A DNA stretch of 64,000 bases from Marinobacter profundi (GTDB taxonomy: Bacteria; Pseudomonadota; Gammaproteobacteria; Pseudomonadales; Oleiphilaceae). Shown one piece after another: positions 48,132-58,223 of this stretch. The DNA is taken from assembly GCF_002744715.1 (NCBI RefSeq), contig NZ_KZ319369.1, positions 1 to 64,000 on the forward strand. The letters run 5' to 3'. Position 1 is the stretch's first letter. The number at the start of each line of letters is the position of its first letter. The notes under the pieces were generated by a model. It searched no databases, was not told the origin of the DNA, and saw only the letters and a program-made list of their open reading frames with translations. The position numbers and the translations under genes are program-made.

Positions 48132-48276
48132 ATTATTGCGACTGGTTCTGGCTTTCCGTTGGGAATGCCGGAGCTGTCGGGACAGGCCAGGTGTCTGTCA
48201 GCAGGGGGCGGGTTGCATTGCATTATCCCCTGCGAGTTCTTGCAACAAAGAGCCCCGTGATGAAGGGGCTTTTTGC
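48132..48276 (+). ncRNA. Candidate small RNA or attenuated leader of rimP-nusA-infB
   Basis: The interval from the expected transcription start to an intrinsic terminator (AGCCCC at 48251-48256, GGGGCT at 48265-48270, then T5). It is rich in small hairpins, for example GCAGGGG with CCCCTGC, and CTGTC with GACAG. No open reading frame with a ribosome site is seen. It would make an RNA of about 145 nt. Other members of this group often have tRNA-fMet here; none is present. It may be an independent small RNA or the leader through which rimP is transcribed. Confidence 0.5.
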
Positions 48277-48281
48277 TTAAG

Positions 48282-48338
48282 GGGCCTGGCGCATCAGGCC
48301 CTCGTGCATAAAAAGGGCTGATCTACAGCCCTTTTTTT
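48282..48338 (+). terminator. Two further hairpins before rimP
   Basis: GGGCCTG/CAGGCCC (48282-48288 and 48295-48301), then AAAAAGGGCTG with CAGCCC and seven T (48310-48338), a strong intrinsic terminator. Both follow the terminator at 48251-48275. Only 42 bases then remain before rimP, with no clear promoter. Confidence 0.85.
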
Positions 48339-48380
48339 GTTTTCGGGGCCGGAAAAATCAGTAATGGAGACGGGATAACC

Positions 48381-48842
48381 TTGTCAGCCAAGCTTAGACA
48401 ACTTGAAGAAATCCTGCGGCCGGTGGTTGAAGGCCTGGGCTATGAATACTGGGGGTTGGAATTCCGCTCCCAGGGGCATCAGTCGTTGCTGCGGATTTTC
48501 ATTGATGATGCCGAGAACGGTATCAGTGTGGACGACTGCGAAAAAGTCAGTCGCCAGGCCAGCGGCGTGCTGGATGTGGAGGACCCCATCCAGACTGAAT
48601 ACACCCTGGAGGTTTCGTCCCCGGGTATGGACCGTCCGCTGTTTCGTCTGGAGCAATATGAAGCGTTTGCCGGCCACCAGGTCCAGGTCCGGCTGCGTAT
48701 GGCGTTCGAAGGGCGCCGCAAGTTTTCCGGACTGTTGAAAGGTATTGAAGGTCAGGACGTGGTGGTCATTGTCGACGACCATGAGTACCTGCTGCCGTTC
48801 GACAGCATCGATAAAGCCAATATCGTACCGGTTTTTGAATAA
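48381..48842 (+). CDS. rimP: Ribosome maturation factor RimP
   Basis: A 153-residue factor needed for 30S subunit maturation. Family blocks [14 protein letters not shown] and [13 protein letters not shown] are intact. It starts with TTG at 48381; GGAGA lies ten bases upstream, and the N-terminus ([12 protein letters not shown]) matches relatives. It leads the rimP-nusA-infB-rbfA-truB cluster. Confidence 0.96.
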   Translation: MSAKLRQLEEILRPVVEGLGYEYWGLEFRSQGHQSLLRIFIDDAENGISVDDCEKVSRQASGVLDVEDPIQTEYTLEVSSPGMDRPLFRLEQYEAFAGHQVQVRLRMAFEGRRKFSGLLKGIEGQDVVVIVDDHEYLLPFDSIDKANIVPVFE

Positions 48843-48872
48843 GTCATCTGACTGTAAGGGCAGGGCAATCCA

Positions 48873-50366
48873 ATGAGTAAAGAGATCTTGCTGGTTGTTG
48901 AATCCGTCTCGAATGAGAAGGGTGTCGATAAGGAGGTCATCTTCGAGGCCATCGAGCTTGCGCTCGCGACCGCGGCCAAGAAACGTTACGAAGACGAAGA
49001 AGCAGATATCCGGGTTGCCATCGACCGCCGCACCGGAGAATACGAGACGTTCCGTCGCTGGCTGGTAGTGGACAACGATGCCGTTCCTGCCCTTGGTACC
49101 GAGCTGACGCTGCAGGAAGCCGAGGAAATCGACACGGCACTCAAGCCGGGCGATATCCACGAGGAAAAGGTGGAGTCGGAAGCGTTCGGGCGGATTGGTG
49201 CCCAGGCAGCCAAGCAGATTATCTTCCAGAAAGTCCGTGAAGCCGAGCGCTCCAAGATTGTCGACAGCTATCGTGACCGGGTAGGTGAGCTGGTCTCCGG
49301 TACCGTCAAGAAAGTGACTCGCGACAACGTTATCGTGGATCTGGGCAACAACGCCGAGGCGCTGCTGCCACGGGACCAGCTGATTCCTCGCGAAACTTTC
49401 CGCATGGGTGACCGGGTGCGTTCCCTGTTGCTGGAAATCCGGACGGACCACCGTGGTCCGCAGCTCATTCTCAGTCGCACCAATCCGCAGATGCTGATCG
49501 AATTGTTCCGCATCGAAGTTCCGGAAATTGCCGAGGAGCTGATCGAGATCCGCGGCGCCGCCCGTGACCCGGGCTCCCGCGCGAAGATTGCGGTCAAGAC
49601 CAACGATCGCCGTATCGATCCGGTCGGAGCTTGCGTTGGTATGCGGGGCTCCCGTGTTCAGGCTGTGTCCAACGAACTGGGCGGTGAGCGCGTCGATATC
49701 GTGCTGTGGGACGACAATCCCGCACAGCTGGTGATCAATGCCATGGCGCCGGCGGAAGTCGCGTCCATCGTGATGGACGAAGATCGTCACACCATGGATG
49801 TGGCGGTTGCCGAGGACAATCTGGCTCAGGCCATCGGTCGTAACGGCCAGAATGTCAGGTTGGCCAGTGAGCTGACCAGCTGGACCCTGAACGTGATGAC
49901 CGAGGAAGAAGCCGGTGAGCGCCAGGAGCAGGAATACCAGCGTCTGCTGGAGCATTTCACCGCTAACCTGGACGTGGACGAAGAATTTGCCGGCATCCTG
50001 ATCGAAGAAGGCTTCACTTCCATTGAGGAAGTGGCCTATGTGCCGATGGAAGAGATGCTGGCTATTGAAGGCTTTGATGAAGAAACCGTCAGCGAGCTGC
50101 GCCGTCGCGCCAAGGATGTCCTGTTGAACCAGGCCCTGGCCAGCGAGGAGGCCCTGGAAGGCGCTGAGCCGGCAGAAGACCTGCTGGCAATGGATGGTAT
50201 GGACCGGGGGCTGGCGTTCAAGCTTGCCGGTATCGGTGTCCGGACCATGGAAGATCTTGCCGAGCAGTCTGTGGATGACCTGCTCGAAATTGAAGGTATG
50301 GATGAAGAGCGTGCCGGTCAGCTGATTATGACCGCGCGTGCACCCTGGTTTGAAGGCCAGGCTTAA
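48873..50366 (+). CDS. nusA: Transcription termination/antitermination factor NusA
   Basis: A 497-residue RNA polymerase-binding factor. Order of domains: N-terminal RNAP-binding (1-125), S1 (about 135-200), KH1 and KH2 (about 200-345, with [15 protein letters not shown]), and two acidic C-terminal repeats (about 365-495), the type with autoinhibitory function in enterobacteria. It acts at pauses, terminators and antitermination. It could regulate its own leader hairpins upstream of rimP. Confidence 0.97.
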   Translation: MSKEILLVVESVSNEKGVDKEVIFEAIELALATAAKKRYEDEEADIRVAIDRRTGEYETFRRWLVVDNDAVPALGTELTLQEAEEIDTALKPGDIHEEKVESEAFGRIGAQAAKQIIFQKVREAERSKIVDSYRDRVGELVSGTVKKVTRDNVIVDLGNNAEALLPRDQLIPRETFRMGDRVRSLLLEIRTDHRGPQLILSRTNPQMLIELFRIEVPEIAEELIEIRGAARDPGSRAKIAVKTNDRRIDPVGACVGMRGSRVQAVSNELGGERVDIVLWDDNPAQLVINAMAPAEVASIVMDEDRHTMDVAVAEDNLAQAIGRNGQNVRLASELTSWTLNVMTEEEAGERQEQEYQRLLEHFTANLDVDEEFAGILIEEGFTSIEEVAYVPMEEMLAIEGFDEETVSELRRRAKDVLLNQALASEEALEGAEPAEDLLAMDGMDRGLAFKLAGIGVRTMEDLAEQSVDDLLEIEGMDEERAGQLIMTARAPWFEGQA

Positions 50367-50383
50367 TCGGGAGGAGGACCAGT

Positions 50384-52951
50384 ATGGCTGAAGTAACGGT
50401 AAAACAACTGGCCGCAGATGTAGGCGCTCCCGTGGATCGTTTGCTGCGTCAGATTGTCGAGGCTGGCCTTAAAGCCCGCTCCGAAAACGACTCGGTCACC
50501 AGTGATGAGAAGCAGCAGTTGCTGGCTTTTCTGAAGAAGAGTCATGGTGAACAGGACGCGGAACCGCGGAAAATTACGCTCAAGCGCAAAACGACCACGA
50601 CCCTTAAAACGGGTGGTGCGGCTGGGCGTGCCAAGACAGTGAATGTGGAAGTGCGCAAGCGCCGCACGTACATCAAGCGTGCTGAAGTGCAGCCCGAGCC
50701 CGAGGTGGAAGCACCGCAGGCGGAAGAGCCGGTAGTTGACGCGGTACCTCAGGAGCCGGTTACCGAGGCTCCGGCGGTGACTGCCGAGGCGGCAGCGGAC
50801 GTTCAGGCTGAAGCCGTCGCGGCGGAAGAAACCGCAGCGCAGGGCGAAGCAGCGGCCGAGCCGGCAGTCACTGCCGGGCAGGCCGGTGATGCAGTGCTGG
50901 CGCCGGAAGATATGCCGATTCCTCCTGCGGAGGATGGTGAAGGCAAAGATCGCAAGCCGAAGAAGAAGAAAGAAAAAGAGAAGATTCGCGAGCGTGTCGA
51001 AGAGACCGAGGAAGGCAAGCCCAAGAAGAAGTCTGCCGGGCACCGCGGTCCTCGCAGTCGGCCCGTTGAAGAGCCTTTGATCATCTCCGAGGATGAAGAC
51101 GACTCCACGCTTCGTAAGCCGCTGCGTGCGAAAAAGAAACCCAAAGAGAAGCGTCATGGCTTCGAGAGGCCGACCAAACCAATGGTCAGAGAAGTAGAGA
51201 TTCCGGAAACCATCACCGTTGGCGACCTTGCCCAGCGGATGGCGGTCAAGGCAGGCGATGTCATCAAGACCCTGATGGGTATGGGTGTCATGGCTACCAT
51301 TAATCAGGCCCTGGACCAGGAAACTGCGGTCCTGGTGACCGAAGAACTTGGTCACACGCCGAAAGCGGTCAGCGAAGACGCTTTCGAGGAAGAGGTGCTG
51401 AGCGAATTCCACTTTGAGGGTGGCGACAAGGTACGGCGGGCGCCGGTGGTGAGTGTCATGGGGCACGTTGACCACGGCAAGACCTCCCTGCTCGACTACA
51501 TCCGGCGCACCAAGGTAGCTGCCGGTGAGTCCGGTGGTATTACCCAGCACATCGGTGCTTACCACGTCGAAACCGATCACGGCATGGTGTCCTTCCTGGA
51601 CACCCCGGGCCACGCCGCGTTTACCGCCATGCGGGCGCGCGGTGCCCAGTGTACCGATATCGTTATCCTGGTGGTGGCGGCCGACGACGGCGTTATGCCG
51701 CAGACCAAGGAAGCGGTGCAGCATGCCCGTTCCGCCGGTGTGCCTATCGTGGTTGCCATCAACAAGATGGACAAGGAAGAAGCCGATCCGGACCGGATCA
51801 AGAACGAGCTGGCGGCATTGGAAGTCATTCCGGAAGACTGGGGCGGCGACGTCCAGTTTGTTCCGGTGTCCGCGCACACCGGCCAGGGGATCGATGACCT
51901 GCTGGAAGCGGTGCTGCTGCAAGCGGAAATCCTCGAGCTGGTTGCGGTAAAAGACGCACCGGCCAAGGGTGTTGTGGTGGAGTCGAGCCTCGAGCGTGGT
52001 CGCGGTTCCGTCGCCACAGTACTGGTTCAGAACGGTACCCTGCGCCAGGGTGACATGGTTGTTGCGGGATCCTTCTTCGGCAAGGTCCGTGCGATGACCG
52101 ACGAGGCCGGCAAGCAGGTCAAGGAAGCCGGGCCCTCCATTCCGGTGGAAATTCTCGGTCTCAACGGTACTCCGGATGCCGGCGACGAGTTCTTTGCCGT
52201 GGCTGATGAGCGCAAGGCGAAGGAACTGGCCGAGTTCCGCCAGACCCGTGAGCGCGAACAGCGCTTGCAGCGCCAGCAGGCTGCCAAGCTGGAGAACCTG
52301 TTCGAGAACATGGGCAAGGACGAGGTCAAGACTCTGAATGTGGTCATGAAGACCGACGTTCGCGGGTCCCTGGAGGCCATTACCAAGGCCCTGCAGGACC
52401 TGGGTAACGACGAGGTTCAGGTCAAGATTATCTCCTCCGGTGTGGGCGGTATCGCCGAGACCGATGTCAGCCTGGCAATGGCGACCGGCGCGGTAATCTT
52501 CGGCTTTAACGTGCGTGCCGACAACGCGGCCAAGCGCCTGGTTGAACAGGAAGGCCTGGATCTGCGCTACTACAGCATTATCTATAACCTGATCGACGAC
52601 GTGAAAGCCGCCCTCACCGGCATGCTGGCGCCGGAGTTCCGGGAAGATATCGTGGGTATTGCCGATGTGCGTGACGTCTTCCGTTCACCGAAGTTCGGCC
52701 AGGTGGCCGGCTGTATGGTGACCGAGGGTACCGTATACCGGAACAAGCCGATCCGTGTCCTGCGGGACAACGTGGTTATCTTCGAGGGCGAGCTGGAATC
52801 CCTGCGTCGCTTCAAGGATGACGTTGCCGAAGTCCGCAACGGTATGGAATGTGGTATCGGCGTGAAGGGTTACGACGTCAAGGTCGGTGACCAGATCGAG
52901 GTGTTCGATCGCGTCAAGGTCGAGCGCAAGCTCGAATCCACGGGGGCCTGA
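50384..52951 (+). CDS. infB: Translation initiation factor IF-2
   Basis: An 855-residue GTPase that brings initiator tRNA to the ribosome. A small N-terminal IF2N domain (1-50) is followed by a long charged Ala/Glu/Lys linker (about 60-280), a second IF2N-like segment, the G domain with GHVDHGKT at 360-367, DTPGHAAF and NKMD, and C-terminal domains III and IV. AGGAGGA precedes the ATG. Its stop overlaps the rbfA start. Confidence 0.97.
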   Translation: MAEVTVKQLAADVGAPVDRLLRQIVEAGLKARSENDSVTSDEKQQLLAFLKKSHGEQDAEPRKITLKRKTTTTLKTGGAAGRAKTVNVEVRKRRTYIKRAEVQPEPEVEAPQAEEPVVDAVPQEPVTEAPAVTAEAAADVQAEAVAAEETAAQGEAAAEPAVTAGQAGDAVLAPEDMPIPPAEDGEGKDRKPKKKKEKEKIRERVEETEEGKPKKKSAGHRGPRSRPVEEPLIISEDEDDSTLRKPLRAKKKPKEKRHGFERPTKPMVREVEIPETITVGDLAQRMAVKAGDVIKTLMGMGVMATINQALDQETAVLVTEELGHTPKAVSEDAFEEEVLSEFHFEGGDKVRRAPVVSVMGHVDHGKTSLLDYIRRTKVAAGESGGITQHIGAYHVETDHGMVSFLDTPGHAAFTAMRARGAQCTDIVILVVAADDGVMPQTKEAVQHARSAGVPIVVAINKMDKEEADPDRIKNELAALEVIPEDWGGDVQFVPVSAHTGQGIDDLLEAVLLQAEILELVAVKDAPAKGVVVESSLERGRGSVATVLVQNGTLRQGDMVVAGSFFGKVRAMTDEAGKQVKEAGPSIPVEILGLNGTPDAGDEFFAVADERKAKELAEFRQTREREQRLQRQQAAKLENLFENMGKDEVKTLNVVMKTDVRGSLEAITKALQDLGNDEVQVKIISSGVGGIAETDVSLAMATGAVIFGFNVRADNAAKRLVEQEGLDLRYYSIIYNLIDDVKAALTGMLAPEFREDIVGIADVRDVFRSPKFGQVAGCMVTEGTVYRNKPIRVLRDNVVIFEGELESLRRFKDDVAEVRNGMECGIGVKGYDVKVGDQIEVFDRVKVERKLESTGA

Positions 52952-53367
52952 TGCCAAGAGAGTTCAGCCGAATTGATCGCATCGGCGATCAGATGCAGCG
53001 CGAACTGGCGATGCTGATCCAGCGGGAGATCAAGGACCCGCGGGTCGGCATGGTCACGGTTAATGCGGTCAAGGTCAGTCGTGATCTCGGTTATGCCGAT
53101 ATCTATGTGTCGTTGCTGACCACGGAGGAGTTGACGGAAGACTCTCCCGAGGTCCGGGACTCGCTCGCCGTGCTCAACAAGGCGGCGGGCTTCCTGCGTG
53201 GCCAGGTCGGGCGGGCCATGAAGTTGCGGATGGTTCCCCATCTGCGCTTCCACTTCGATGCCCTGCTTGGCCAGAGCCGCCGGATGGATTCACTGATCCG
53301 CGAAGCGGTGGGTGAAAAGCCGCCGGTCGCGGCCGACCGGGATGACGATGCGGAGCAGGATTCTTGA
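52951..53367 (+). CDS. rbfA: 30S ribosome-binding factor RbfA
   Basis: A 138-residue KH-like protein for 16S rRNA maturation and cold adaptation. Family blocks [20 protein letters not shown] and the C-terminal LRFHFD-like segment are present. The ATG shares one base with the infB stop (TGATG). Its tail overlaps truB by four bases. Confidence 0.96.
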   Translation: MPREFSRIDRIGDQMQRELAMLIQREIKDPRVGMVTVNAVKVSRDLGYADIYVSLLTTEELTEDSPEVRDSLAVLNKAAGFLRGQVGRAMKLRMVPHLRFHFDALLGQSRRMDSLIREAVGEKPPVAADRDDDAEQDS

Positions 53368-54284
53368 GTCGCCGCCGCAAAGGTCGTGATGTCAATGGCA
53401 TCCTGGTGATCGACAAGCCCGCCGGGGTGACCTCCAACGGCATCCTGCAGCAGGTCAAGCGCTTGTATGGCGCAGCCAAGGCCGGTCACACCGGGGCGCT
53501 GGATCCGCTGGCTACGGGGGTGTTGCCCCTGTGCTTTGGTGAGGCCACCAAGTTCTCGCAGATGATGCTCGACAGCGACAAGGCCTACATCGCAACGGCC
53601 CGTCTGGGGGTCAAGACCGAAACCGGGGACAGCGAAGGTGCGGTGGTCGAGGAGCGCCCGGTGCCCGCAGGGCTGGGCACTGACCTCCTGGAGCCGGTGC
53701 TTGACCGGTTCCGGGGCGACATCCAGCAAGTGCCGTCGATGTATTCTGCGCTCAAGCACAAGGGGCGGCCGTTGTACGAGTACGCCCGGGAAGGTATCGA
53801 AGTGGAGCGTCCGGCACGGCCGGTCACCATTTTCGAGCTGACGTTGCTGGACGTGCGGGACAACGAGCTGGATATTGCCGTCAGCTGCACCAAGGGAACC
53901 TATATCCGTTCCCTGGTGGAGGACATTGGCGAGGCGCTGGGTTGCGGCGCTCACGTGACTGCGTTGCGCCGCACCATGGCGTCAGGTTTTACCCTTACAG
54001 ATGCCCATCCGGTGGCGGAACTTGAAGCCATGCGGGAGCGCGGCGAAAGTCTGGACGGCCTGCTGGTGGCGCCGGATGCGGCGCTGTCCATGTTCCCGGA
54101 GCAGGCGCTGAGCGGCGGGTTTTTGGAGTCGATATTAAACGGACAACCGGTTAGAATACCGGGTCAGCCCGTGGAAGGGTTCGTGCGCCTGTATGGCGAC
54201 GGGCACTTTGTCGGGCTGGCAGAAGCGTTCCCGGAAGGGGAGAGCACCAAGCTGGTGCCTCGCCGACTGGTGAAGAGCAGCTGA
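53364..54284 (+). CDS. truB: tRNA pseudouridine(55) synthase TruB
   Basis: A 306-residue enzyme making pseudouridine 55 in the T-loop of tRNAs. The catalytic Asp47 is in [12 protein letters not shown]; the KxTxTG-like [10 protein letters not shown] block and C-terminal PUA-like region follow. A TTG start at 53364 overlaps the rbfA stop (TTGA); GGAG lies eight bases upstream, and [14 protein letters not shown] matches relatives. Confidence 0.96.
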   Translation: MSRRRKGRDVNGILVIDKPAGVTSNGILQQVKRLYGAAKAGHTGALDPLATGVLPLCFGEATKFSQMMLDSDKAYIATARLGVKTETGDSEGAVVEERPVPAGLGTDLLEPVLDRFRGDIQQVPSMYSALKHKGRPLYEYAREGIEVERPARPVTIFELTLLDVRDNELDIAVSCTKGTYIRSLVEDIGEALGCGAHVTALRRTMASGFTLTDAHPVAELEAMRERGESLDGLLVAPDAALSMFPEQALSGGFLESILNGQPVRIPGQPVEGFVRLYGDGHFVGLAEAFPEGESTKLVPRRLVKSS

Positions 54285-54373
54285 TCCGGTCTTACCGGGC
54301 AGGCTGCCTAGCCGGGCTGTAGAGATGCGTGGTCCGGCCGTACACGATTGCATCGCAAACCATGAGGTGAGTT

Positions 54374-54643
54374 ATGGCACTTTCTGCCAATGAGAAAGCA
54401 CAGATCGTTAAGGATTTTCAGCAAGGTGAAGGCGATACCGGTTCTCCTGAAGTTCAGGTTGCACTGCTGAGCGCCAACATCAACAAGCTGCAGGATCACT
54501 TCAAGGCCAACAAGCAGGATCACCATTCCCGCCGCGGCCTGATCCGGATGGTTAACCAGCGTCGTAAGCTGCTGGACTACCTGAAGCGCAAGAACGCTGA
54601 CCGTTACCTGGAACTGATCCAGCGTCTGGGTCTGCGTCGCTAA
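54374..54643 (+). CDS. rpsO: 30S ribosomal protein S15
   Basis: An 89-residue ribosomal protein that binds 16S rRNA helices 20-22. The helix bundle pattern ([20 protein letters not shown] and [21 protein letters not shown], in part) is intact and length is standard. GAGGTGAG precedes the ATG. pnp follows, a universal pairing. Confidence 0.98.
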   Translation: MALSANEKAQIVKDFQQGEGDTGSPEVQVALLSANINKLQDHFKANKQDHHSRRGLIRMVNQRRKLLDYLKRKNADRYLELIQRLGLRR

Positions 54644-55044
54644 TCCGGTCGTCTGAACGACCTGTCGGCCGGCTTCCGGGTGTTCCCGGTGGCCAGCCAA
54701 CAACCTGCAGGGGTCTCCGGATGCCTGCGGGTTGTGCTTCTCTCCCGCACAGTATCCGGGACTCAGCCGAGAACGGATGCGTTGCACTTAATGCTGCAGT
54801 TGGTTTGTCAGTAGTACCGAAGGAATCCCTGTCGTAATGGAAAGCCGAAATTGATAGCAGGTTGTTGAAAGGCCCGGTGCCGGCGGTCGACCGGATCGCG
54901 ATCGGTTCCGGGGTTTTGCAACAGCCTGTTAGCTTTCAGACGGGTCCTCTTCGAATACTGCCACAACCTGCCTGCAGGCAAGCCGGTTTCACCGCAGGGG
55001 CGGCGGACCGGGTAAATTTTGCGAAGATAACTTCAGGAGTTGTT
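54644..55044 (+). other. rpsO-pnp intergenic region with leader hairpin
   Basis: 401 bases without a gene. A long imperfect hairpin at 54859-54927 (arms AGGTTGTTGAAAGG-CCCGG and CCGGGGTTTTGCAACAGCCT) resembles the RNase III-processed leader of pnp in enterobacteria, which serves autoregulation. A small stem CCGGG/CCCGG at 54676-54689 follows rpsO without a T run. No convincing promoter was found. Confidence 0.6.
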
Positions 55045-57171
55045 GTGGATCTGAATCTCAATCCCATCAAGAAATCGTTTGAACTCGGCGGCAAGACCGT
55101 CACCCTCGAAACTGGCCGTATTGCCCGTCAGGCGACCGGTGCCGTTCTGGTGACTGTCGATGACATTTCGGTACTGGGTACCGTGGTCGGCGCCAAAGAG
55201 CCCAAGCCAGGTCAGGGATTCTTCCCGCTGACCGTAAACTACACCGAGAAAACCTACGCCGTTGGCAAGATCCCGGGTGGTTTCTTCAAGCGCGAAGGCC
55301 GTCCTTCCGAGAAAGAAACCCTGACTTCCCGCCTGATCGACCGGCCGATCCGTCCGCTGTTCCCGAACGGCTACATGAACGAAGTGCAGGTTGTGCTGAC
55401 CGTGATGTCCGCCAACAAGACCCAGGACGCCGACATTGCCGCCATGCTGGCCGCTTCTGCTGCCCTGGCGATCTCCGGCATTCCCTTCGATGGTCCGATT
55501 GGCGCCTCCCGTGTGGCGTTCACCAACGAGCGCGGTTACTTCCTGAACCCGACCTTTGAAGAGCTGGAAACCTCCCTGCTGGACATGGTCGTGGCCGGTA
55601 CCGAAGACGCGGTTCTGATGGTTGAATCCGAAGCCAAGGGCCTGACCGAAGACCAGATGCTGGGTGCCGTGCTGTTCGCGCACCAGGAAATGCAGACTGC
55701 AATTACCGCGATCAAGGAATTTGCCGCCGAGAATGGCAAGCCGCGCTGGGACTGGCAGCCGGAAGCCGAGAATACCGAGCTGCTGAACGCCATCAAGGGC
55801 GAATTTGCCGGCGCCATTGAAGAGGCTTACAGCATTCGCGACAAGATGGCGCGTTACGCTCGCCTGGGCGAGATCAAGACCGCTGCCGTTGAGAAGTTCG
55901 CCGCCGAGGCAGAAGGTCAGCCGACTGCCGACGAGGTCAAGAAGTACTTTGGCAAGATCGAGAAAAACGTTGTTCGCCAGCAGGTTATTGACGGCAAGCC
56001 GCGTATTGATGGCCGGGACAACAAGACCGTTCGTCCGATCGCCATTGAAGTGGGCGTGCTGCCGAGCACTCACGGTTCTGCGCTGTTCACCCGCGGTGAG
56101 ACCCAGGCCATCGTGACTGCTACCCTGGGCACCGCCCGCGACATGCAGATCATTGATGCACTGGAAGGCGAGCGCAAGGATCCGTTCCTGTTCCACTACA
56201 ACTTCCCTCCGTACTCCGTAGGTGAAGCTGGCCGTATGGGCAGCCCGGGTCGTCGTGAGATTGGTCACGGTCGTCTGGCGAAGCGCGGTGTTGCCGCCGT
56301 CATGCCGACCATCGAGGAGTTCCCGTACACCATTCGTGCGGTGTCCGAGATCACCGAATCTAACGGCTCCAGCTCCATGGCATCTGTCTGTGGTTCCAGC
56401 CTGGCGTTGATGGATGCCGGTGTGCCGCTGAAGGCGCCGGTTGCCGGTATCGCCATGGGTCTGGTCAAGGAAGGCGACAAGTTTGCCGTTCTGACCGACA
56501 TTCTGGGTGACGAAGACCACCTCGGCGACATGGACTTCAAGGTTGCCGGTACCAAAGACGGTGTTACTGCCCTGCAGATGGACATCAAGATCAACGGCAT
56601 CACCGACGAGATCATGGAGATCGCCCTGGAGCAGGCCCACGCCGCGCGTCTGCACATCTTGGACGAGATGAACAAGGTTATTGCCGAGCCGCGTGCCGAG
56701 CTGTCCGCCCGTGCGCCGAGCATTACCGCCATCAAGATCAACCCGGAGAAGATCCGCGACGTTATCGGCAAGGGCGGTTCCACCATCCGTTCGATCTGTG
56801 ACGAGACCGGTGCTTCCATCGATCTGGATGACGACGGCAATGTGAAGATTTACGCCGATAACCAGGAAGCAGCACAGGCTGCGGTCAAGCGGGTGATGGA
56901 AATCACCGCAGAGATCGAAGTGGGTGCTATCTACAAGGGCCGCGTCGAGCGCATCGTGGACTTCGGTGCCTTCGTCAACCTGCTGCCTGGCAAAGATGGT
57001 CTGGTACACATTTCCCAGATCTCTGACCGTCGCATCGAGAATGTCACTGACGAGCTGAGCGAAGGTCAGGAAGTTCTGGTCAAGGTACTGGATGTGGATA
57101 ACCGTGGCCGCGTGAAGCTGTCCATGAAGGAAATCAAGGAAGGCGACCAGCCGACCGATTTCGGAGCCTGA
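55045..57171 (+). CDS. pnp: Polyribonucleotide nucleotidyltransferase (PNPase)
   Basis: A 708-residue 3'-5' exoribonuclease of RNA decay. Two RNase PH domains (about 10-140 and 325-480, the second with [23 protein letters not shown] in part), a KH domain (about 555-615, [13 protein letters not shown]) and an S1 domain (about 625-690) are in order. GTG at 55045 with AGGAG five bases upstream is the start; a longer frame from 54862 would translate the leader hairpin. Confidence 0.97.
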   Translation: MDLNLNPIKKSFELGGKTVTLETGRIARQATGAVLVTVDDISVLGTVVGAKEPKPGQGFFPLTVNYTEKTYAVGKIPGGFFKREGRPSEKETLTSRLIDRPIRPLFPNGYMNEVQVVLTVMSANKTQDADIAAMLAASAALAISGIPFDGPIGASRVAFTNERGYFLNPTFEELETSLLDMVVAGTEDAVLMVESEAKGLTEDQMLGAVLFAHQEMQTAITAIKEFAAENGKPRWDWQPEAENTELLNAIKGEFAGAIEEAYSIRDKMARYARLGEIKTAAVEKFAAEAEGQPTADEVKKYFGKIEKNVVRQQVIDGKPRIDGRDNKTVRPIAIEVGVLPSTHGSALFTRGETQAIVTATLGTARDMQIIDALEGERKDPFLFHYNFPPYSVGEAGRMGSPGRREIGHGRLAKRGVAAVMPTIEEFPYTIRAVSEITESNGSSSMASVCGSSLALMDAGVPLKAPVAGIAMGLVKEGDKFAVLTDILGDEDHLGDMDFKVAGTKDGVTALQMDIKINGITDEIMEIALEQAHAARLHILDEMNKVIAEPRAELSARAPSITAIKINPEKIRDVIGKGGSTIRSICDETGASIDLDDDGNVKIYADNQEAAQAAVKRVMEITAEIEVGAIYKGRVERIVDFGAFVNLLPGKDGLVHISQISDRRIENVTDELSEGQEVLVKVLDVDNRGRVKLSMKEIKEGDQPTDFGA

Positions 57172-57195
57172 TAGCGTTACGCTAACCGGCTGAAG

Positions 57196-57231
57196 AAAAC
57201 CCGCCTTTCCTTCCGGATTGGCGGGTTTTTT
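57196..57231. terminator. Terminator after pnp
   Basis: AAAACCCGCC (57196-57205) pairs with GGCGGGTTTT (57220-57229), loop 14 nt, ending in six T. It may also act for the minus-strand hydrolase gene. Confidence 0.9.
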
Positions 57232-57237
57232 GTTGTT

Positions 57238-57289
57238 GGGGGTTGTGCTCTGAGGTTGTGGACTGAGGTTGTGTCCTTAGATTGTGGCG
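57238..57289. repeat. Tandem 13-bp repeat, four degenerate units
   Basis: Units at 57238, 57251, 57264 and 57277; the middle two are TGAGGTTGTGGAC and TGAGGTTGTGTCC, the outer ones diverged. It lies between pnp and the hydrolase gene, both ending there. No function is apparent. Confidence 0.7.
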
Positions 57290-57332
57290 AGGGTGCTGCC
57301 GTCGGGCGCCGCTTGCCTGTGACAGCGCCGGC

Positions 57333-58223
57333 CTAGTTGGTGGCGTTCCGGAGGAAATCCAGCAACGCCTCTTTATAGGCAGGTATGACAAACGTCGCGG
57401 CATGAGGGGTATCGGTCTGCAGAAACGCTTTCGGCTGTCCGGCCGCCTCATACAGCGCCTGGCCGTGATGGAAGGGAATGATGCCGTCCCTCGCGCTGTG
57501 GATGACCAGCACTGGCACCGGACTGATGTCAGCGATGAGCTCGGAGCCTTCGTACTCGGCCGGGATGGTCCAGCTCAGTGGAGCCTGCAGTGGCCAGGTG
57601 AGCCAGAACAGGCCGAGCTTTTCCCGGGCAATATTGCGAAAGCCGGAGAAGGTTCCATCCAGCGCCAGCGCCTCCACCGGGGGCTGTTCGTCGCGGAGGG
57701 TCCACTCCCGCACCAGCGGGATGGCGAGCGCCCCGCCAAGGCTCTGGCCGAGGATGATCAGGGGGGTGTCGCCTCTGGCAGGGCGCCGGGCAAGCCAGCG
57801 CAGGCCGGTTTCAACATCGTGCAGGGCGCCCTCGATGTCAGTGGCGCCGGAGGACTTGCCGTAGCCACGATAGTCGATGGTGAAGACGTTATAGCCTTCA
57901 GGGGGCAGCCAGGCGACGTTGAGTATGTGGCTGCTGATGTTCTGGGCGTTGCCATGGAGGAAATAGATCGTACCCTTGGCGTTGCCCTCAGGACCTTGAG
58001 CGGGCAGCCACCAACCGTGCAGCGTTTCGCCATCGGCCGTGTCGAGGTAGATGTCCTGGTAGCTTAGGTTGAGCCGGTCCGGGGTAATGTAGGTTACGTT
58101 GTCCGGATAGAAGAACACGCTGCTGCAGCTGGCCAGCAGCGTGCTCAGCACCACCAGTGCGCCCTGCAGGCGGTATCGGATGGCGCAGCGTGTCAGAAGT
58201 AGGCGTGCAATCCGGCCTGCCAT
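57333..58223 (-). CDS. Alpha/beta-hydrolase lipoprotein
   Basis: A 296-residue predicted lipoprotein (LLASC, Cys33) with an alpha/beta-hydrolase fold. The nucleophile elbow is GQSLGG (Ser161); Asp246 (SARDGIIP) and His274 (TPHAATF) complete a likely triad; FLHGNAQN forms the oxyanion region. It may be an esterase or peptidase at the periplasmic side; relatives of the BEM46/YfhR group have unknown substrates. Its start lies within the 3' end of the DUF4105 gene (31-nt overlap), so translation is coupled. Confidence 0.85.
   Translation of the reverse strand: MAGRIARLLLTRCAIRYRLQGALVVLSTLLASCSSVFFYPDNVTYITPDRLNLSYQDIYLDTADGETLHGWWLPAQGPEGNAKGTIYFLHGNAQNISSHILNVAWLPPEGYNVFTIDYRGYGKSSGATDIEGALHDVETGLRWLARRPARGDTPLIILGQSLGGALAIPLVREWTLRDEQPPVEALALDGTFSGFRNIAREKLGLFWLTWPLQAPLSWTIPAEYEGSELIADISPVPVLVIHSARDGIIPFHHGQALYEAAGQPKAFLQTDTPHAATFVIPAYKEALLDFLRNATN

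Noticed and set aside
48010-48321. 103-codon frame after secG
   Set aside because: Begins within tRNA-Leu and runs through terminators.
55033-57009. 658-codon minus-strand frame
   Set aside because: Antisense to pnp; shadow of G+C-rich codons.
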